Origin: Syntrophaceae bacterium UBA1411
Lineage (GTDB): Bacteria; Desulfobacterota; Syntrophia; Syntrophales; Smithellaceae
Assembly: GCA_002304995.1 (NCBI GenBank)
Contig: DBPV01000113.1
Location: 37,631-54,115, forward strand
Direction: 5' to 3'
Length of the DNA stretch: 16,485 nucleotides
How positions within the stretch are numbered: the stretch's first letter is position 1; each line of letters starts with the position of its first letter. The notes under the pieces were generated by a model that was not told the DNA's origin, did not search any database, and saw only the letters and a list, made by a program, of their open reading frames with translations. Shown piece by piece: positions 1 through 8,057 of this stretch. The position numbers were made by a program, and so were the translations under genes.

Positions 1-446
1 CCGTAATAAGACACCGGCTTCAGTCCCGCCAGCGGCTTCACTGTTTTCGCCGCGAGCGCATCGACGCCGATTTCAGTGTAGATCACATCAATCGGGTTGC
101 GGATGCTGATCCCGCCCGAATACCTGGCGCCCACCGCCCCTTCGACGCGGGCCTTGAGGTCTTTGTCGGCCTTCAGGTGATGCTCCGCCGTTTTAAAGCG
201 GTTGAAGCAGGCGGCGCAGGGGACCATAACGTCCATGGCGTCCTTTTCCGCGGCGATCAGGTTGCGCGCCGGCAGGGCGATGGACAGATCAAAATTCGTG
301 TTGTGCGCGGCCGATGCTCCGCAACAGGACCAATCGTCAATTTCTTTGAGTTCGATGTTGAGGGCTCGACTGACGGCCTTCATGGACTGATCATACTCTT
401 TTGCCATCCCATGCAGCGAGCAGCCCGGATAATAAGAAACTTTCAA
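1..446 (-). CDS. hdrB: HdrB, heterodisulfide reductase subunit B (3' end missing at window edge)
   Basis: This is the catalytic subunit of the Hdr complex. In methanogens HdrB holds two noncubane [4Fe-4S] clusters that reduce the CoM-S-S-CoB disulfide. In bacteria the substrate is a different, usually unknown, thiol/disulfide or other acceptor. I translated it by hand from the reverse complement: 148 complete codons are visible, opening with KVSYYPGCSLHG. One CCG-domain cysteine set can be read: C9, C41-C42 and C77-x-x-C80. The second set must lie beyond the window. The start is TTG at 446, because GGAGG lies 8 nt upstream (455-459) and an in-frame TAA lies just before it, which excludes a longer form. 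It is the last visible gene of the hdrA-mvhD-flxB-hdrC-hdrB operon, 69 nt after hdrC. The identification is firm; the physiological substrate cannot be told from sequence. Confidence 0.92.
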   Translation of the reverse strand, partial: MKVSYYPGCSLHGMAKEYDQSMKAVSRALNIELKEIDDWSCCGASAAHNTNFDLSIALPARNLIAAEKDAMDVMVPCAACFNRFKTAEHHLKADKDLKARVEGAVGARYSGGISIRNPIDVIYTEIGVDALAAKTVKPLAGLKPVSYY

Positions 447-478
447 GAGAGTAGCCTCCTTTTAAACTGTTACTTCAA

Positions 479-505
479 CGCGCCCATCCGCCGGGGATTC
501 ACGCG
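479..505 (-). repeat. Intercistronic hairpin between hdrC and hdrB
   Basis: A two-part stem lies in the 69-nt gap: CGCG (479-482) pairs with CGCG (502-505), and inside it ATCC (486-489) pairs with GGAT (495-498) around a 5-nt loop. No T-tract follows in the direction of transcription, so it is not an intrinsic terminator. It could stabilise or process the mRNA, or tune the ratio of HdrB to HdrC. This is weak evidence, from base pairing only. Confidence 0.3.
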
Positions 506-515
506 CCATATTCCA

Positions 516-1043
516 TCATTTGCTTTTCGTCTTCTCAAAAATGTTTCGAACCGATTTCAGGTCGCGTGTGCGCGGCGGCAAGAGCGCCAGCTTCCCTTTG
601 AAGAACATGCTCGGAGCGATGTCCACGTCCGACATGAAATCGCCGGATTTCAGCTTGTAGTGGATCGTCATCAGCATTTCATGGACGCGGCCGCCGAACT
701 TGATGCTCGACAGAAACGCCTCGTGGAACTTGAGAACATTCGCCTCTTTGGCGGGCCGGCCCTCTTCAATGGCCATCTGGCGGAGCACATCCATCATCCG
801 CGCGATATCCACCTGGTTCGGGCAGCGGGTAATGCAGGTTTCGCACGACAGGCACACCCAGATGGTCGAACTCGAGAGCACCTTGTCCTTCTGCCCGTTC
901 TGGATCATCTTGATCACCTTGTTGGGGTTATATTCCATGTAGGGCGCGGCGGGGCAGCCGGCGGTGCATTTGCGGCAGTGATAGCAGGCCTGCAGCGGCA
1001 CGCCGTGTATCTTTTTGTTTACTTCTTCCAGAAAAGTTTCCAT
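516..1043 (-). CDS. hdrC: HdrC, heterodisulfide reductase subunit C (two [4Fe-4S] clusters)
   Basis: HdrC is the small iron-sulfur wire of the soluble Hdr complex. It passes electrons from the HdrA flavin to the HdrB active site. The 175-aa protein has two ferredoxin-type motifs, C20-x2-C23-x2-C26-x3-C30-P and C64-x2-C67-x2-C70-x3-C74-P, in the spacing typical of HdrC. The C-terminal third (KLALLPPRTRDLKSVRNIFEKT) is the usual basic tail with no membrane segment, which excludes the membrane-bound HdrDE type. The ATG at 1043 has a GGAG ribosome site a few bases upstream. It begins 23 nt after the FlxB-like gene and precedes hdrB, so it is co-transcribed with them. Length and motifs are normal for the family. 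Confidence 0.94.
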   Translation of the reverse strand: METFLEEVNKKIHGVPLQACYHCRKCTAGCPAAPYMEYNPNKVIKMIQNGQKDKVLSSSTIWVCLSCETCITRCPNQVDIARMMDVLRQMAIEEGRPAKEANVLKFHEAFLSSIKFGGRVHEMLMTIHYKLKSGDFMSDVDIAPSMFFKGKLALLPPRTRDLKSVRNIFEKTKSK

Positions 1044-1066
1044 GTAAACTCCATCATCTCAAACAA

Positions 1067-2077
1067 TTACGGGTTGTAGACAAAATCGCCTTTATCGTGA
1101 TGCTCGTCGAATCTTCCCAGGGGCGGCATGTCCTCCATGCCGGACCCGGCGCGGTTGCCGAAAAATTCGAAGCAGTCCTTGTCGATCTTCTTGAGGAACT
1201 TGCGCAGATCCACGCCCATCGGACAGACGGAAACGCACGATCCGCAGTCCACGCAGCGGCCGACCATGTGGTACAGGCGCATGAACTGGAACACCTGCGT
1301 ATCGGTGGCGTCCTCGCCGATGCCCACCCACTGCGGCTGGCTCTGTTCGACAAAGCAAACCGGGCAGTAGCAGGAAGGGCAGGCCTGGCGGCAGGCGTTG
1401 CAGCGCATGCACTTTTCCATTTCTTTGATGAAGTAGGCCCAGCGCTCCTCGATCGGCTTGGATTCGAAGGCCTTGACGTCGTCGTATTCCGCCTCCGGAT
1501 TCATGGGCGGCGCGGGCGATCCGATCAGCACGTCGGAAATGATGGGATTGTTGAAACGGCAGGTGATGCAGCAGTCCGCAAGCACATCCTTGAGCGCAAC
1601 GGTTTTTTCGCCGTCGGACGTTTTCATCTTGATCTGGCCGCCCTCGACGGCGCCGTCGATGATGTCCGCGCCGCCGATTTTTCCCTTCAGACCTTTGCCG
1701 TCCACGTAACCGTCACAGGGAACGCCGATAATGCAAATGTCTTCGCGGCCATACTGTCTTTCCTGCAGGTGAATGATGAGAGAACGCGTGGTGCAGCCCC
1801 GGGCGACGACGCCGACGACTTTCTTCTTCCGGTCTTCCGGCTTGACGCGCTTCTGTGAATTCTTGTGCTGGGTGATCAAATCGTGCACATACTTGGCCAG
1901 ATTCTGCGTGCAGAGGTTGTTCCAGACCAGCTTGTCGGCTTCTTCCGGCTGCGTGATGAAACAAGGCGTCGCCGTCAACGGAAGCGTGCCTTTTTCATAA
2001 CCGATGATGACATCAGCCTTCTTTTCCAAAAGCAGTCTTTTTGCTTCTTCCCGCAATTTTGTTTCGATGTTTTCCAC
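1067..2077 (-). CDS. FlxB/FrhB-like iron-sulfur electron-transfer protein (two C-terminal [4Fe-4S] motifs)
   Basis: This 336-aa protein resembles the beta-type iron-sulfur subunits (FrhB/FdhB/FlxB-like) that feed electrons into MvhD-HdrA. The N-terminal 180 residues have a beta-subunit-like region with conserved cysteines (C95, C115, C121, C169-C170, C173; blocks VVARGCTTRS and IIGVPCDGYVDG). The C-terminal part holds two cubane motifs, C223-x2-C226-x2-C229-x3-C233-P and C275-x2-C278-x2-C281-x3-C285-P, with extra Cys at 236, 238 and 241. No signal peptide or membrane helix is visible, so it is cytoplasmic. It lies 43 nt after mvhD and 23 nt before hdrC. In FlxABCD-HdrABC systems FlxB works with the NADH-binding FlxA. 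No flxA is present here, so the GltD-like part of the adjacent HdrA may take that role (inference). The exact subfamily name is uncertain; the role as an Hdr-linked Fe-S protein is well supported. Confidence 0.8.
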   Translation of the reverse strand: MENIETKLREEAKRLLLEKKADVIIGYEKGTLPLTATPCFITQPEEADKLVWNNLCTQNLAKYVHDLITQHKNSQKRVKPEDRKKKVVGVVARGCTTRSLIIHLQERQYGREDICIIGVPCDGYVDGKGLKGKIGGADIIDGAVEGGQIKMKTSDGEKTVALKDVLADCCITCRFNNPIISDVLIGSPAPPMNPEAEYDDVKAFESKPIEERWAYFIKEMEKCMRCNACRQACPSCYCPVCFVEQSQPQWVGIGEDATDTQVFQFMRLYHMVGRCVDCGSCVSVCPMGVDLRKFLKKIDKDCFEFFGNRAGSGMEDMPPLGRFDEHHDKGDFVYNP

Positions 2078-2120
2078 AGTGATGATTTCCCCGTTTATGT
2101 TTTAGAATCTTTTATTCAGA

Positions 2121-2561
2121 CTAGCCAATCTTCTTGACCATCTTGTTGGCCGGTCCCAGTGCCCTTATTTTCTCCGTAGCGCCTTTGATGACCTGTGCCC
2201 ACCGGTCTCCTTCGGACGCGGAAACCCACGTAAAGATCGTCCGGTCGCCTTCCACGCCGATGTAGTTCAGGAAACTTTTTAACGTCGCAAACTTGCGCCG
2301 CGCCACCAGATTTCCTGAGATATAGTGGCATTCACCCGGGTGTCACCCCGAGACCAGAACGCCGTCGGCGCCGGTCTGTAAGGCTTTCACGATATAAAAA
2401 GGATTGATTCGCCCCGTGCAGGGAACGCGGATGATACGCACGTTCGTCGGGTACTGAATTCTGCTGATCCCCGCCAAATCGGCTCCCGCGTACGTGCACC
2501 AGTTGCAGACAATGGCAACGAACTTGGGTTCCCATTCTTTGTTTGCTGTGTTTTCAGCCAT
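2121..2561 (-). CDS. mvhD: MvhD-family [2Fe-2S] protein, selenocysteine-containing (in-frame TGA read as Sec at codon 73)
   Basis: This 146-aa protein (PF02662-type, MvhD/FlpD) hands electrons from an input module to HdrA through a [2Fe-2S] cluster. Reading from ATG 2561 (GGAGA ribosome site just upstream) gives MAENTANKEWEPKFVAIVCN with C19/C22, then C48. The frame then meets TGA at 2343-2345 and continues open to TAG at 2121-2123. The residues around the TGA read VLVSG-Sec-HPGECHYISGN, so the TGA replaces the first Cys of the family's CHPGxCH motif (the second is C78). The downstream part (ARRKFATLKSFLNYIGVEGD) is normal MvhD sequence without frameshift, and a SECIS-like hairpin lies at 2302-2329. 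I see this directly; decoding as Sec is inferred, with precedent in seleno-VhuD/MvhD proteins. It lies 46 nt after hdrA. Standard gene callers would give two fragments or one truncated gene. Confidence 0.9.
2302..2329 (-). promoter_or_regulatory. Bacterial SECIS-like hairpin for mvhD Sec codon
   Basis: On the mRNA strand GCCAC (2325-2329) pairs with GTGGC (2302-2306). Inside, CAG pairs with CTG around a five-base loop, GAAAT, whose first base is G. The loop begins 28 nt after the TGA, within the window usual for bacterial SECIS elements, which also prefer an apical-loop G. There is an asymmetric 7-nt bulge on the 5' side, as often seen. The structure was paired by eye, with no folding energy calculated. 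Confidence 0.7.
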
Positions 2562-2607
2562 ATATTCTCCTTCCGGCGGCAATGCGGCCTGAAATCGGCC
2601 GTTCGCC

Positions 2608-5600
2608 TTAATTGTTGATATTAAAGATCTGCGCCAGCACTTCTTCGTTATTGAACCCGTTGAGGTCCACGGCATTCATCCGGCAGGATGCCGTGCAGAC
2701 GCCGCAGCCCTTGCACAGAACCGCGTTCACTTCGGCGCAGCCCTCCGCGACGTTCACGCGAATCGCGCTGTAGGGACAGTTGATTTCGCAAAGTCCGCAG
2801 GCCGAGCAGCGATCCTTATTGACGTACGCCGTTTTGCCTTCCGCCTCGATGAAGTCGAGCGACAGAACCAGGCAGGCGCGCGACACGGCTGCATTGGCCT
2901 GGGTAATCGTCTCGTCGCTGTATTTGGGCGAATGCGACATCCCGCACATGAACACGCCGTCGGTCGCGAAATCGACCGGGCGCAGTTTGACGTGCGCTTC
3001 CAGGAAGAAGCCGTCCTGGTTCGTGGGGATCTTCAGCATCTGGCCGATCGCCGCATTTTCGGGGTTCGGCACAACGCCGATGCTTAAAACCACGGCATCC
3101 GCTGGCAGCGTAACGGGTTCATTGAGAATCGGATCGAAGACTTTCACTTCCACTTTATCGCCCGCCGCCACGACTTCCGGCTTGCGGTTTTCTTCATAGG
3201 AGATGAATTTGATATTCGCCTCTCTGGCTTTCTTGTAATAGTCTTCCTTGAAAGCAAAGGTGCGGATATCGCGGTAAAGAATGGTGATGTCGCGGGACGG
3301 ATCGGCGGCCTTGAGCTCGAGCGCGTTCTTGATCGCCTCGCCGCAGCAGTAACGGCTGCAATACGGTCTTTCCTTGTCGCGGCTGCCCACGCACTGAATC
3401 ATGACCACGTTCTTCACGGAGGCCAGCTTCGCATCCTTCTCGTAGATCATCGTCTCCAGATCGCGCTGGCTTTTGACTTTGGCATTTTGCCCGTAGAGGT
3501 ACTCTTTGGGTTTATTCTCGTAAGCACCGGTGGCCACGAGCACGACGCCGTGTTCAAAGACCTTCTCGCCGTCTTTGGCCTTCACGGTGGTTTTGTAATT
3601 GCCGATAAAGCCCTCAATCTTTTCAATATGCGCGCCGGTGACGACGGTGATCAAAGGATTCTTGTAGACTTTTTCCAGAAGGCCTTTCAGGTGAGCCTGA
3701 GCATCGAGGCCCTCCAGCGTCTTGTACAGGTGATTGTAGTTGCCGCCGAGTCTTTCTTCCTTTTCGATGAGGAAGGAGGCAAATCCCTGATCGGCCAGCG
3801 ACAGGGCTGCGGTCATGCCGGCCAGGCCGCCGCCGATGATCAGTGCCTGATGGTTGACGGACAGCTGACCGGGCTTCAACGGCTTGAGGTACTGGGCCTT
3901 CGCGACGGCCATACGGAGCAGGTCCTTGGCTTTCTGCGTGGCCTTTTCCGGTTCGTGCATGTGCACCCAGGAGTTCTGATCGCGGATGTTGGCCATCTCG
4001 AAGAGGTAGCGGTTCAATCCGGCCTTTTCGCAGTTTTCCTGGAAAAGCCCCTCATGGGTACGGGGCGAGCAGGACGCCACAACCACGCGGGTCAGATCTT
4101 TTTCTTTGATGACTTCCGCCATCTTCACGGCCGTATCCTGTGAACAGGTGAAGAGGTTGTCCGCCGTATAGACAACGGTGGGCAGCGTTGCGGCAAAGTC
4201 CCGGACCTCGGGAACATTGACCACGCCGCCGATGTTGATGCCGCAGTGGCAGACAAATACACCGGTGCGCACACCCTGCCCGCGCAGATCTTTTTCTTCC
4301 GGATTATCCACCGGGGTAATCATCGTGCCGCGTTTCGAGGCCAAAAGCCCTTCCGCACAGGCGGCGGCAGCCGATGCTTCCATGACGGTTTCCGGAATGT
4401 CCTTGGGACCGCCGAAGGCGCCGCAGACGAACACGCCGGGACGCGACGTCTGAACGGGATTGTCCAGCGCGGTCTTGCAGAATCCATGTTCTTCGAGTTC
4501 GATGCCCAGGCTGGCCGCCAGTTTTTGGGCGTCCTTGGGCGGCATCAGGCCGACCGACAGAACCACCATGTCAAATTCTTCCTCGGTGAAGGTGCCGTCG
4601 GGGTTGACGTATTTGATAAGCAGGTTGTTGGTCTGCTGCAATTCCTTAATCGACGACGGCATCGAGCGGATGTAGCGGATGCCGTACTCCTCTTTCGCCC
4701 GGTTCACAAACCGGTCGAAATCCTTGCCGTGGGCGCGGATGTCCATGTAGAAAATGGTGGGCTCCAGCCCCTTGGCGTGCTCCTTGCCGATGATTGCCTC
4801 TTTCGTGGCGTACATGCAGCAGACCGAAGAGCACCAGCTGTTGCCGCAGGAGACGTCGCGGGAGCCGACGCACTGAATGAAGGCGACCTTTTTGGGCTCC
4901 TTGCCGTCGGAAATTCTCTGGACATGGCCGAAGAAAGGACCGGACGCCGACAGGATGCGCTCGAACTGCAGCGCGGTGACCACGTTTTTGTAAATGCCGT
5001 AGCCGTACTCGCCGCGCTGGCTGGCGTCAAACACCTGGAAGCCGGCCGACGCGATCACGGCGCCGACTTCGATGGTTTCTTCTTCCACTTTCATGTCATG
5101 GTCGATGGCCTTGGCGATACAGGCTTCCACACACTGATAGCACTCGGAGCAGATGCCGCAGGCCAGGCAGCGGTGCGCTTCGGCAATCGCCTGCGCTTCG
5201 GAAAATCCGATGCCGACTTCCTGGAAGTTGGTGCGGCGCTCTTCCGGTTTCATGTGGGGATATTTTTCACGGGGGACTTTGGGAAGGCTCGAAACGTCCG
5301 CCTTGTCCGCCAGATCCTTGGTCCAGTCTTTTTCGCGGCCGGCTTTGATGTCCGCGCCCTGCAGATAGCGGTCGATCGATTTGGCCGCTTCCTTGCCGGC
5401 AAAAACCGCCTTGACGACCGTCTGCGGTCCGGTGGCCACGTCGCCGCCGGTGAAAACACCCGCCACGTTGGTGGCGTAGGTCACGGCGTCGTAATCGAGG
5501 TTGTTCCACTTGTTGATGGAAACGCCGCTTTCCTGGCTGATGAAGGAGAGGTCCGCTTCCTGGCCGATGGCCGGCACGATGGCGTCGCAGTCGACGATGA

Positions 5601-7038
5601 ATTCGGATCCTTTGATTTCAATGGGACGGCGGCGGCCGCTCTTGTCCGGCTCTCCCAGTTCCATGCGCGTGCATTCGATGCCCGTTACTTTTCCGTCCTT
5701 GCCCACCACGCGTTTGGGGGCAACGAGGAATTTCATTTCAATGCCTTCTTCCAGCGCTTCCTCGATTTCCTCCGGAGACGCCGGCATTTCGGCGCGGGTC
5801 CGGCGATAGAGGATGAAAACGTTCTTGGATCCGGTGCGCACCGCCGTGCGGACCGCGTCCATCGCGACGTTGCCGCCGCCGATGACCGCCACCCGGTCGC
5901 CCAGGCTGACTTTCTTGCCCAGGTTGATCTGCATCAGGTAATCCACGCCGTGGATCACGCCCTGCATGTCTTCGCCGGGAATATTGAGTTTGCTGCTCTT
6001 CATCGTGCCGCAGCCGATGAAGATCGCGCCGTAGTCGCTTTTCAGTTTGTCGAAGGAAAGGTCTTTGCCGATTTTCGTGTTGAGGTGGATTTTAACGCCC
6101 AGATCCTGAATGACCTTGATTTCGGCGTTGAGGACGTTTTTGGGAAGACGGTACTCGGGAATGCCGACCGCCATCCAGCCGCCCGCCACAGGCAGGGCTT
6201 CAAAGACGTCCACATCGTAGCCTTCGATGGCCAGATAGTAGGCGCAGGTGAGTCCCGAGGGGCCGGCGCCGATAACCGCCACTTTCTTGCCCTTGCTTTC
6301 CTTCTTTTCCGGCAGGAAGCGCGTGTCGCCGTTTAAATCGAGATCCGCAACAAAGCGCTTCAGATGCATGATGTCGATCGGTTCGTCCACCTTGCCGCGC
6401 ATACAGGCCGTTTCGCAGGGATGGTTGCAGACGCGGCCGCAGACGATGGGGAACGGGTTGTCCTGCTTGATGAGCTTGAGGGCTTCCTTGAATTTCCCTT
6501 CGGCGATCAGCGCCACGTAGCCCTGCACGCTGATGTGCGTGGGACAGTTGGCCTTACAGGGGGAGGTCCCCAGTTTGTCGATCGCGAAGCCGCTGGGAAT
6601 GGCCTGGGGAAAATGCCGGTAGACCGCTTTACGTTCGCTCAGGTTGCCGTTGAATTCGGCTTTGACCGTGATGGGGCAGACTTTGGCGCAATCGCCGCAT
6701 CCCGTACATTTGTCCAGGTTGATGTACCGGGGGGCGGAGGTCATCTTGACCTTGAATTTCCCCGGCTCGCCCTCGACGGATTCGACCGTTCGTCTTGTCT
6801 TAATCGTGACATTCGGATGGCGGCCGACTTCAACCAGCTTCGGTGAGAGGATACAGGCGGAGCAGTCGTTCGTGGGAAAGGTTTTGTCCAGCTGGGCCAT
6901 CACACCGCCGATGCTGATCCCGTTTTCCACGAGATAGACTTTCATTCCGGAATTGGCTAAATCGAGAGAGGCCTGAATGCCGGCAATGCCGGATCCGACC
7001 ACCATTACTGCACCAACTTTTTCGTTATCTTTTACCAC
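2608..7038 (-). CDS. hdrA: HdrA fusion: HdrA half – GltD-like NAD(P)H oxidoreductase – HdrA, flavin electron-bifurcating subunit
   Basis: This 1476-aa protein is the flavin core of the Hdr complex. Counting from the GTG at 7038, residues 1-128 are HdrA-like: FAD Rossmann VGSGIAGIQASLDLA (14-28), then a [4Fe-4S] motif C111-x2-C114-x2-C117-x3-C121. Residues ~157-565 are GltD-like: an N-terminal Fe-S domain (C161, C165, C200, C204, C208, C212), FAD site VIGAGPSGLTCAYYLA (255-270), NAD(P) site VIGGGNVAMDAVRTA (385-399) and ATG-like TNVAGVFTGGDVATGP near 523-538. Residues ~600-905 resume HdrA (Cys cluster 624-640; GSRDVSCGNSWCSSVCC). Residues ~925-1476 are a second HdrA: VCHCGINIGG (929-938), Rossmann IIGGGLAGMTAALSLA (1067-1082), GSRDKERPYCSRYCC, and a C-terminal ferredoxin pair (C1411-C1421, C1442-C1452). 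GTG is preferred because GAGG lies 9 nt upstream and homology begins only there; an upstream ATG at 7140 would add 34 residues. All key Cys are Cys, not Sec. Confidence 0.93.
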   Translation of the reverse strand: MVKDNEKVGAVMVVGSGIAGIQASLDLANSGMKVYLVENGISIGGVMAQLDKTFPTNDCSACILSPKLVEVGRHPNVTIKTRRTVESVEGEPGKFKVKMTSAPRYINLDKCTGCGDCAKVCPITVKAEFNGNLSERKAVYRHFPQAIPSGFAIDKLGTSPCKANCPTHISVQGYVALIAEGKFKEALKLIKQDNPFPIVCGRVCNHPCETACMRGKVDEPIDIMHLKRFVADLDLNGDTRFLPEKKESKGKKVAVIGAGPSGLTCAYYLAIEGYDVDVFEALPVAGGWMAVGIPEYRLPKNVLNAEIKVIQDLGVKIHLNTKIGKDLSFDKLKSDYGAIFIGCGTMKSSKLNIPGEDMQGVIHGVDYLMQINLGKKVSLGDRVAVIGGGNVAMDAVRTAVRTGSKNVFILYRRTRAEMPASPEEIEEALEEGIEMKFLVAPKRVVGKDGKVTGIECTRMELGEPDKSGRRRPIEIKGSEFIVDCDAIVPAIGQEADLSFISQESGVSINKWNNLDYDAVTYATNVAGVFTGGDVATGPQTVVKAVFAGKEAAKSIDRYLQGADIKAGREKDWTKDLADKADVSSLPKVPREKYPHMKPEERRTNFQEVGIGFSEAQAIAEAHRCLACGICSECYQCVEACIAKAIDHDMKVEEETIEVGAVIASAGFQVFDASQRGEYGYGIYKNVVTALQFERILSASGPFFGHVQRISDGKEPKKVAFIQCVGSRDVSCGNSWCSSVCCMYATKEAIIGKEHAKGLEPTIFYMDIRAHGKDFDRFVNRAKEEYGIRYIRSMPSSIKELQQTNNLLIKYVNPDGTFTEEEFDMVVLSVGLMPPKDAQKLAASLGIELEEHGFCKTALDNPVQTSRPGVFVCGAFGGPKDIPETVMEASAAAACAEGLLASKRGTMITPVDNPEEKDLRGQGVRTGVFVCHCGINIGGVVNVPEVRDFAATLPTVVYTADNLFTCSQDTAVKMAEVIKEKDLTRVVVASCSPRTHEGLFQENCEKAGLNRYLFEMANIRDQNSWVHMHEPEKATQKAKDLLRMAVAKAQYLKPLKPGQLSVNHQALIIGGGLAGMTAALSLADQGFASFLIEKEERLGGNYNHLYKTLEGLDAQAHLKGLLEKVYKNPLITVVTGAHIEKIEGFIGNYKTTVKAKDGEKVFEHGVVLVATGAYENKPKEYLYGQNAKVKSQRDLETMIYEKDAKLASVKNVVMIQCVGSRDKERPYCSRYCCGEAIKNALELKAADPSRDITILYRDIRTFAFKEDYYKKAREANIKFISYEENRKPEVVAAGDKVEVKVFDPILNEPVTLPADAVVLSIGVVPNPENAAIGQMLKIPTNQDGFFLEAHVKLRPVDFATDGVFMCGMSHSPKYSDETITQANAAVSRACLVLSLDFIEAEGKTAYVNKDRCSACGLCEINCPYSAIRVNVAEGCAEVNAVLCKGCGVCTASCRMNAVDLNGFNNEEVLAQIFNINN

Positions 7039-7333
7039 GTGATTACACCTCAGTAAATTATGTAAAGAAGCCTGGAAAAACCGTCTGACACAGCGTCCGA
7101 CCAGCGTCCGTCGGCTAACACACTTTGAATTCCCTGTCAAGCCGGGAAGATCGATTTAATTGAATTTTATGTCTTAAGCCTTTGATATAACAAACATATA
7201 TTTTGACCAGCGTTCACAAAAAAACCGTCCTTCCCCGTTTTGGCAAACGACTGCCGTTTCCGGCCGCCGGCTTGCTTTTGTGCGCTCCTACCGGGGCTTT
7301 ATCAACCGGAAAAGTGACGGCGGACGACTCCGT
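7039..7333 (-). other. Intergenic region engB–hdrA: AT-rich promoter region of the hdr operon
   Basis: This 295-bp gap has no credible gene. From the engB end it holds a run of seven T on the minus strand (7218-7224), preceded only by weak stems such as CGTTT-GCCA-AAACG. It may end engB transcription, but I do not call a terminator. An AT-rich stretch (7150-7200) follows. The octamer GGACGCTG is directly repeated on the minus strand near 7090-7112, just upstream of the hdrA leader. Nothing else is recognised. Confidence 0.5.
7164..7193 (-). promoter_or_regulatory. Candidate sigma-70-type promoter for the hdr operon
   Basis: On the minus strand TTGTTA (7188-7193) and TAAAAT (7164-7169) are 18 nt apart, giving a start near 7157 and a leader of about 120 nt before the hdrA GTG. 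A perfect TTGACA also occurs at 7135-7140, but the bases 16-18 nt after it make a poor -10. This is a motif match by eye only. Confidence 0.35.
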
Positions 7334-7951
7334 TTACGGATTTTCCGGCGAACACCCGGCAAGCGCTGAAAGATGGCGTTCGATCGCCTGCCAGAGATCG
7401 TCCTTTCCCTTTTGCGTTTTCGCGGAAAAAAGAAGCGCGGGAAAGCCGGAAGTGACCCCAAGGGCCTTCTCGATGCTCCTTTTCCGGACAACCGTCTGAT
7501 TGTTGGAAAGCTTGTCGGCTTTGGTCAAAACCGGCAGGTAGGGAATGCGGTAGTGGTTGAGCCAGTCGCGCAAAGACAGATCGTCGTCGCTGGGATCGCG
7601 CCGGATGTCCAGAATGAAAATCACCAGGGCCAGGTTTCGCCGCTCGACGAGATACGTCTCCATCATCTCTCCCCAGTCTTTCCGGACGGACCGGGAGACT
7701 TTGGCAAAGCCGTAGCCGGGCAAATCGACAAAGGAGATGCCGTCGTTGATGGCAAAGAAGTTGATGAGCTGCGTCCGCCCCGGCGTGTTGCTGGTTTTGG
7801 CGAGGTTCTTCCGACCGACCAGCGTATTGATGAGCGACGACTTCCCGACGTTGGACCGCCCGACAAAGGCAATTTCCGGCAGGGTCGCCGGCGGATACTG
7901 CGGCGGCCGGACGGCGCTTTTCACAAATTCGGCACGGGTAATCTTCATCAT
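7334..7951 (-). CDS. engB: EngB (YihA/YsxC), ribosome biogenesis GTPase
   Basis: EngB is an essential TrmE-Era-EngA family GTPase that helps mature the large ribosomal subunit in the cytoplasm. The 205-aa protein has every G motif in order: G1 GRSNVGKSS (31-39), G2 threonine in NTPGRT (T60), G3 DLPGYG (76-81), G4 TKADK (143-147) and G5 FSAK (175-178). The length is typical for a single-domain EngB. Two ATG codons stand in tandem (7951 and 7948). A GGGGA site about 9 nt upstream fits the first, though the second cannot be excluded. It lies 106 nt after the response regulator gene. With no clear terminator between them it could be read through from that operon, but the function is unrelated. 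No unusual residue is seen. Confidence 0.96.
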   Translation of the reverse strand: MMKITRAEFVKSAVRPPQYPPATLPEIAFVGRSNVGKSSLINTLVGRKNLAKTSNTPGRTQLINFFAINDGISFVDLPGYGFAKVSRSVRKDWGEMMETYLVERRNLALVIFILDIRRDPSDDDLSLRDWLNHYRIPYLPVLTKADKLSNNQTVVRKRSIEKALGVTSGFPALLFSAKTQKGKDDLWQAIERHLSALAGCSPENP

Positions 7952-8057
7952 TTAAACCATCCCCAACGACGGCACAGAGCGGGATTTCCGCCCCGCGGCC
8001 GGTTTATGACGCCCGCCCTGCATTTCCGGTTTTTGGCGCGCTGCGATTTTCAGTTCC

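Noticed and set aside
2343..2345. Stop codon making mvhD a pseudogene or two separate genes
   Set aside because: The TGA falls precisely on a conserved Cys position, the downstream frame is intact MvhD sequence without indels, and a SECIS-like hairpin follows. Recoding explains all of this better.
4246..6336. 696-codon open frame on the plus strand
   Set aside because: It lies wholly antisense to hdrA, has a His/Arg/Ala/Phe-rich composition typical of reverse frames of GC-rich genes, and shows no domain.
7038..7140. Longer HdrA starting at ATG 7140 (34 extra residues)
   Set aside because: The extra segment is basic and unlike HdrA. The GTG at 7038 has a good ribosome site and starts where homology begins.
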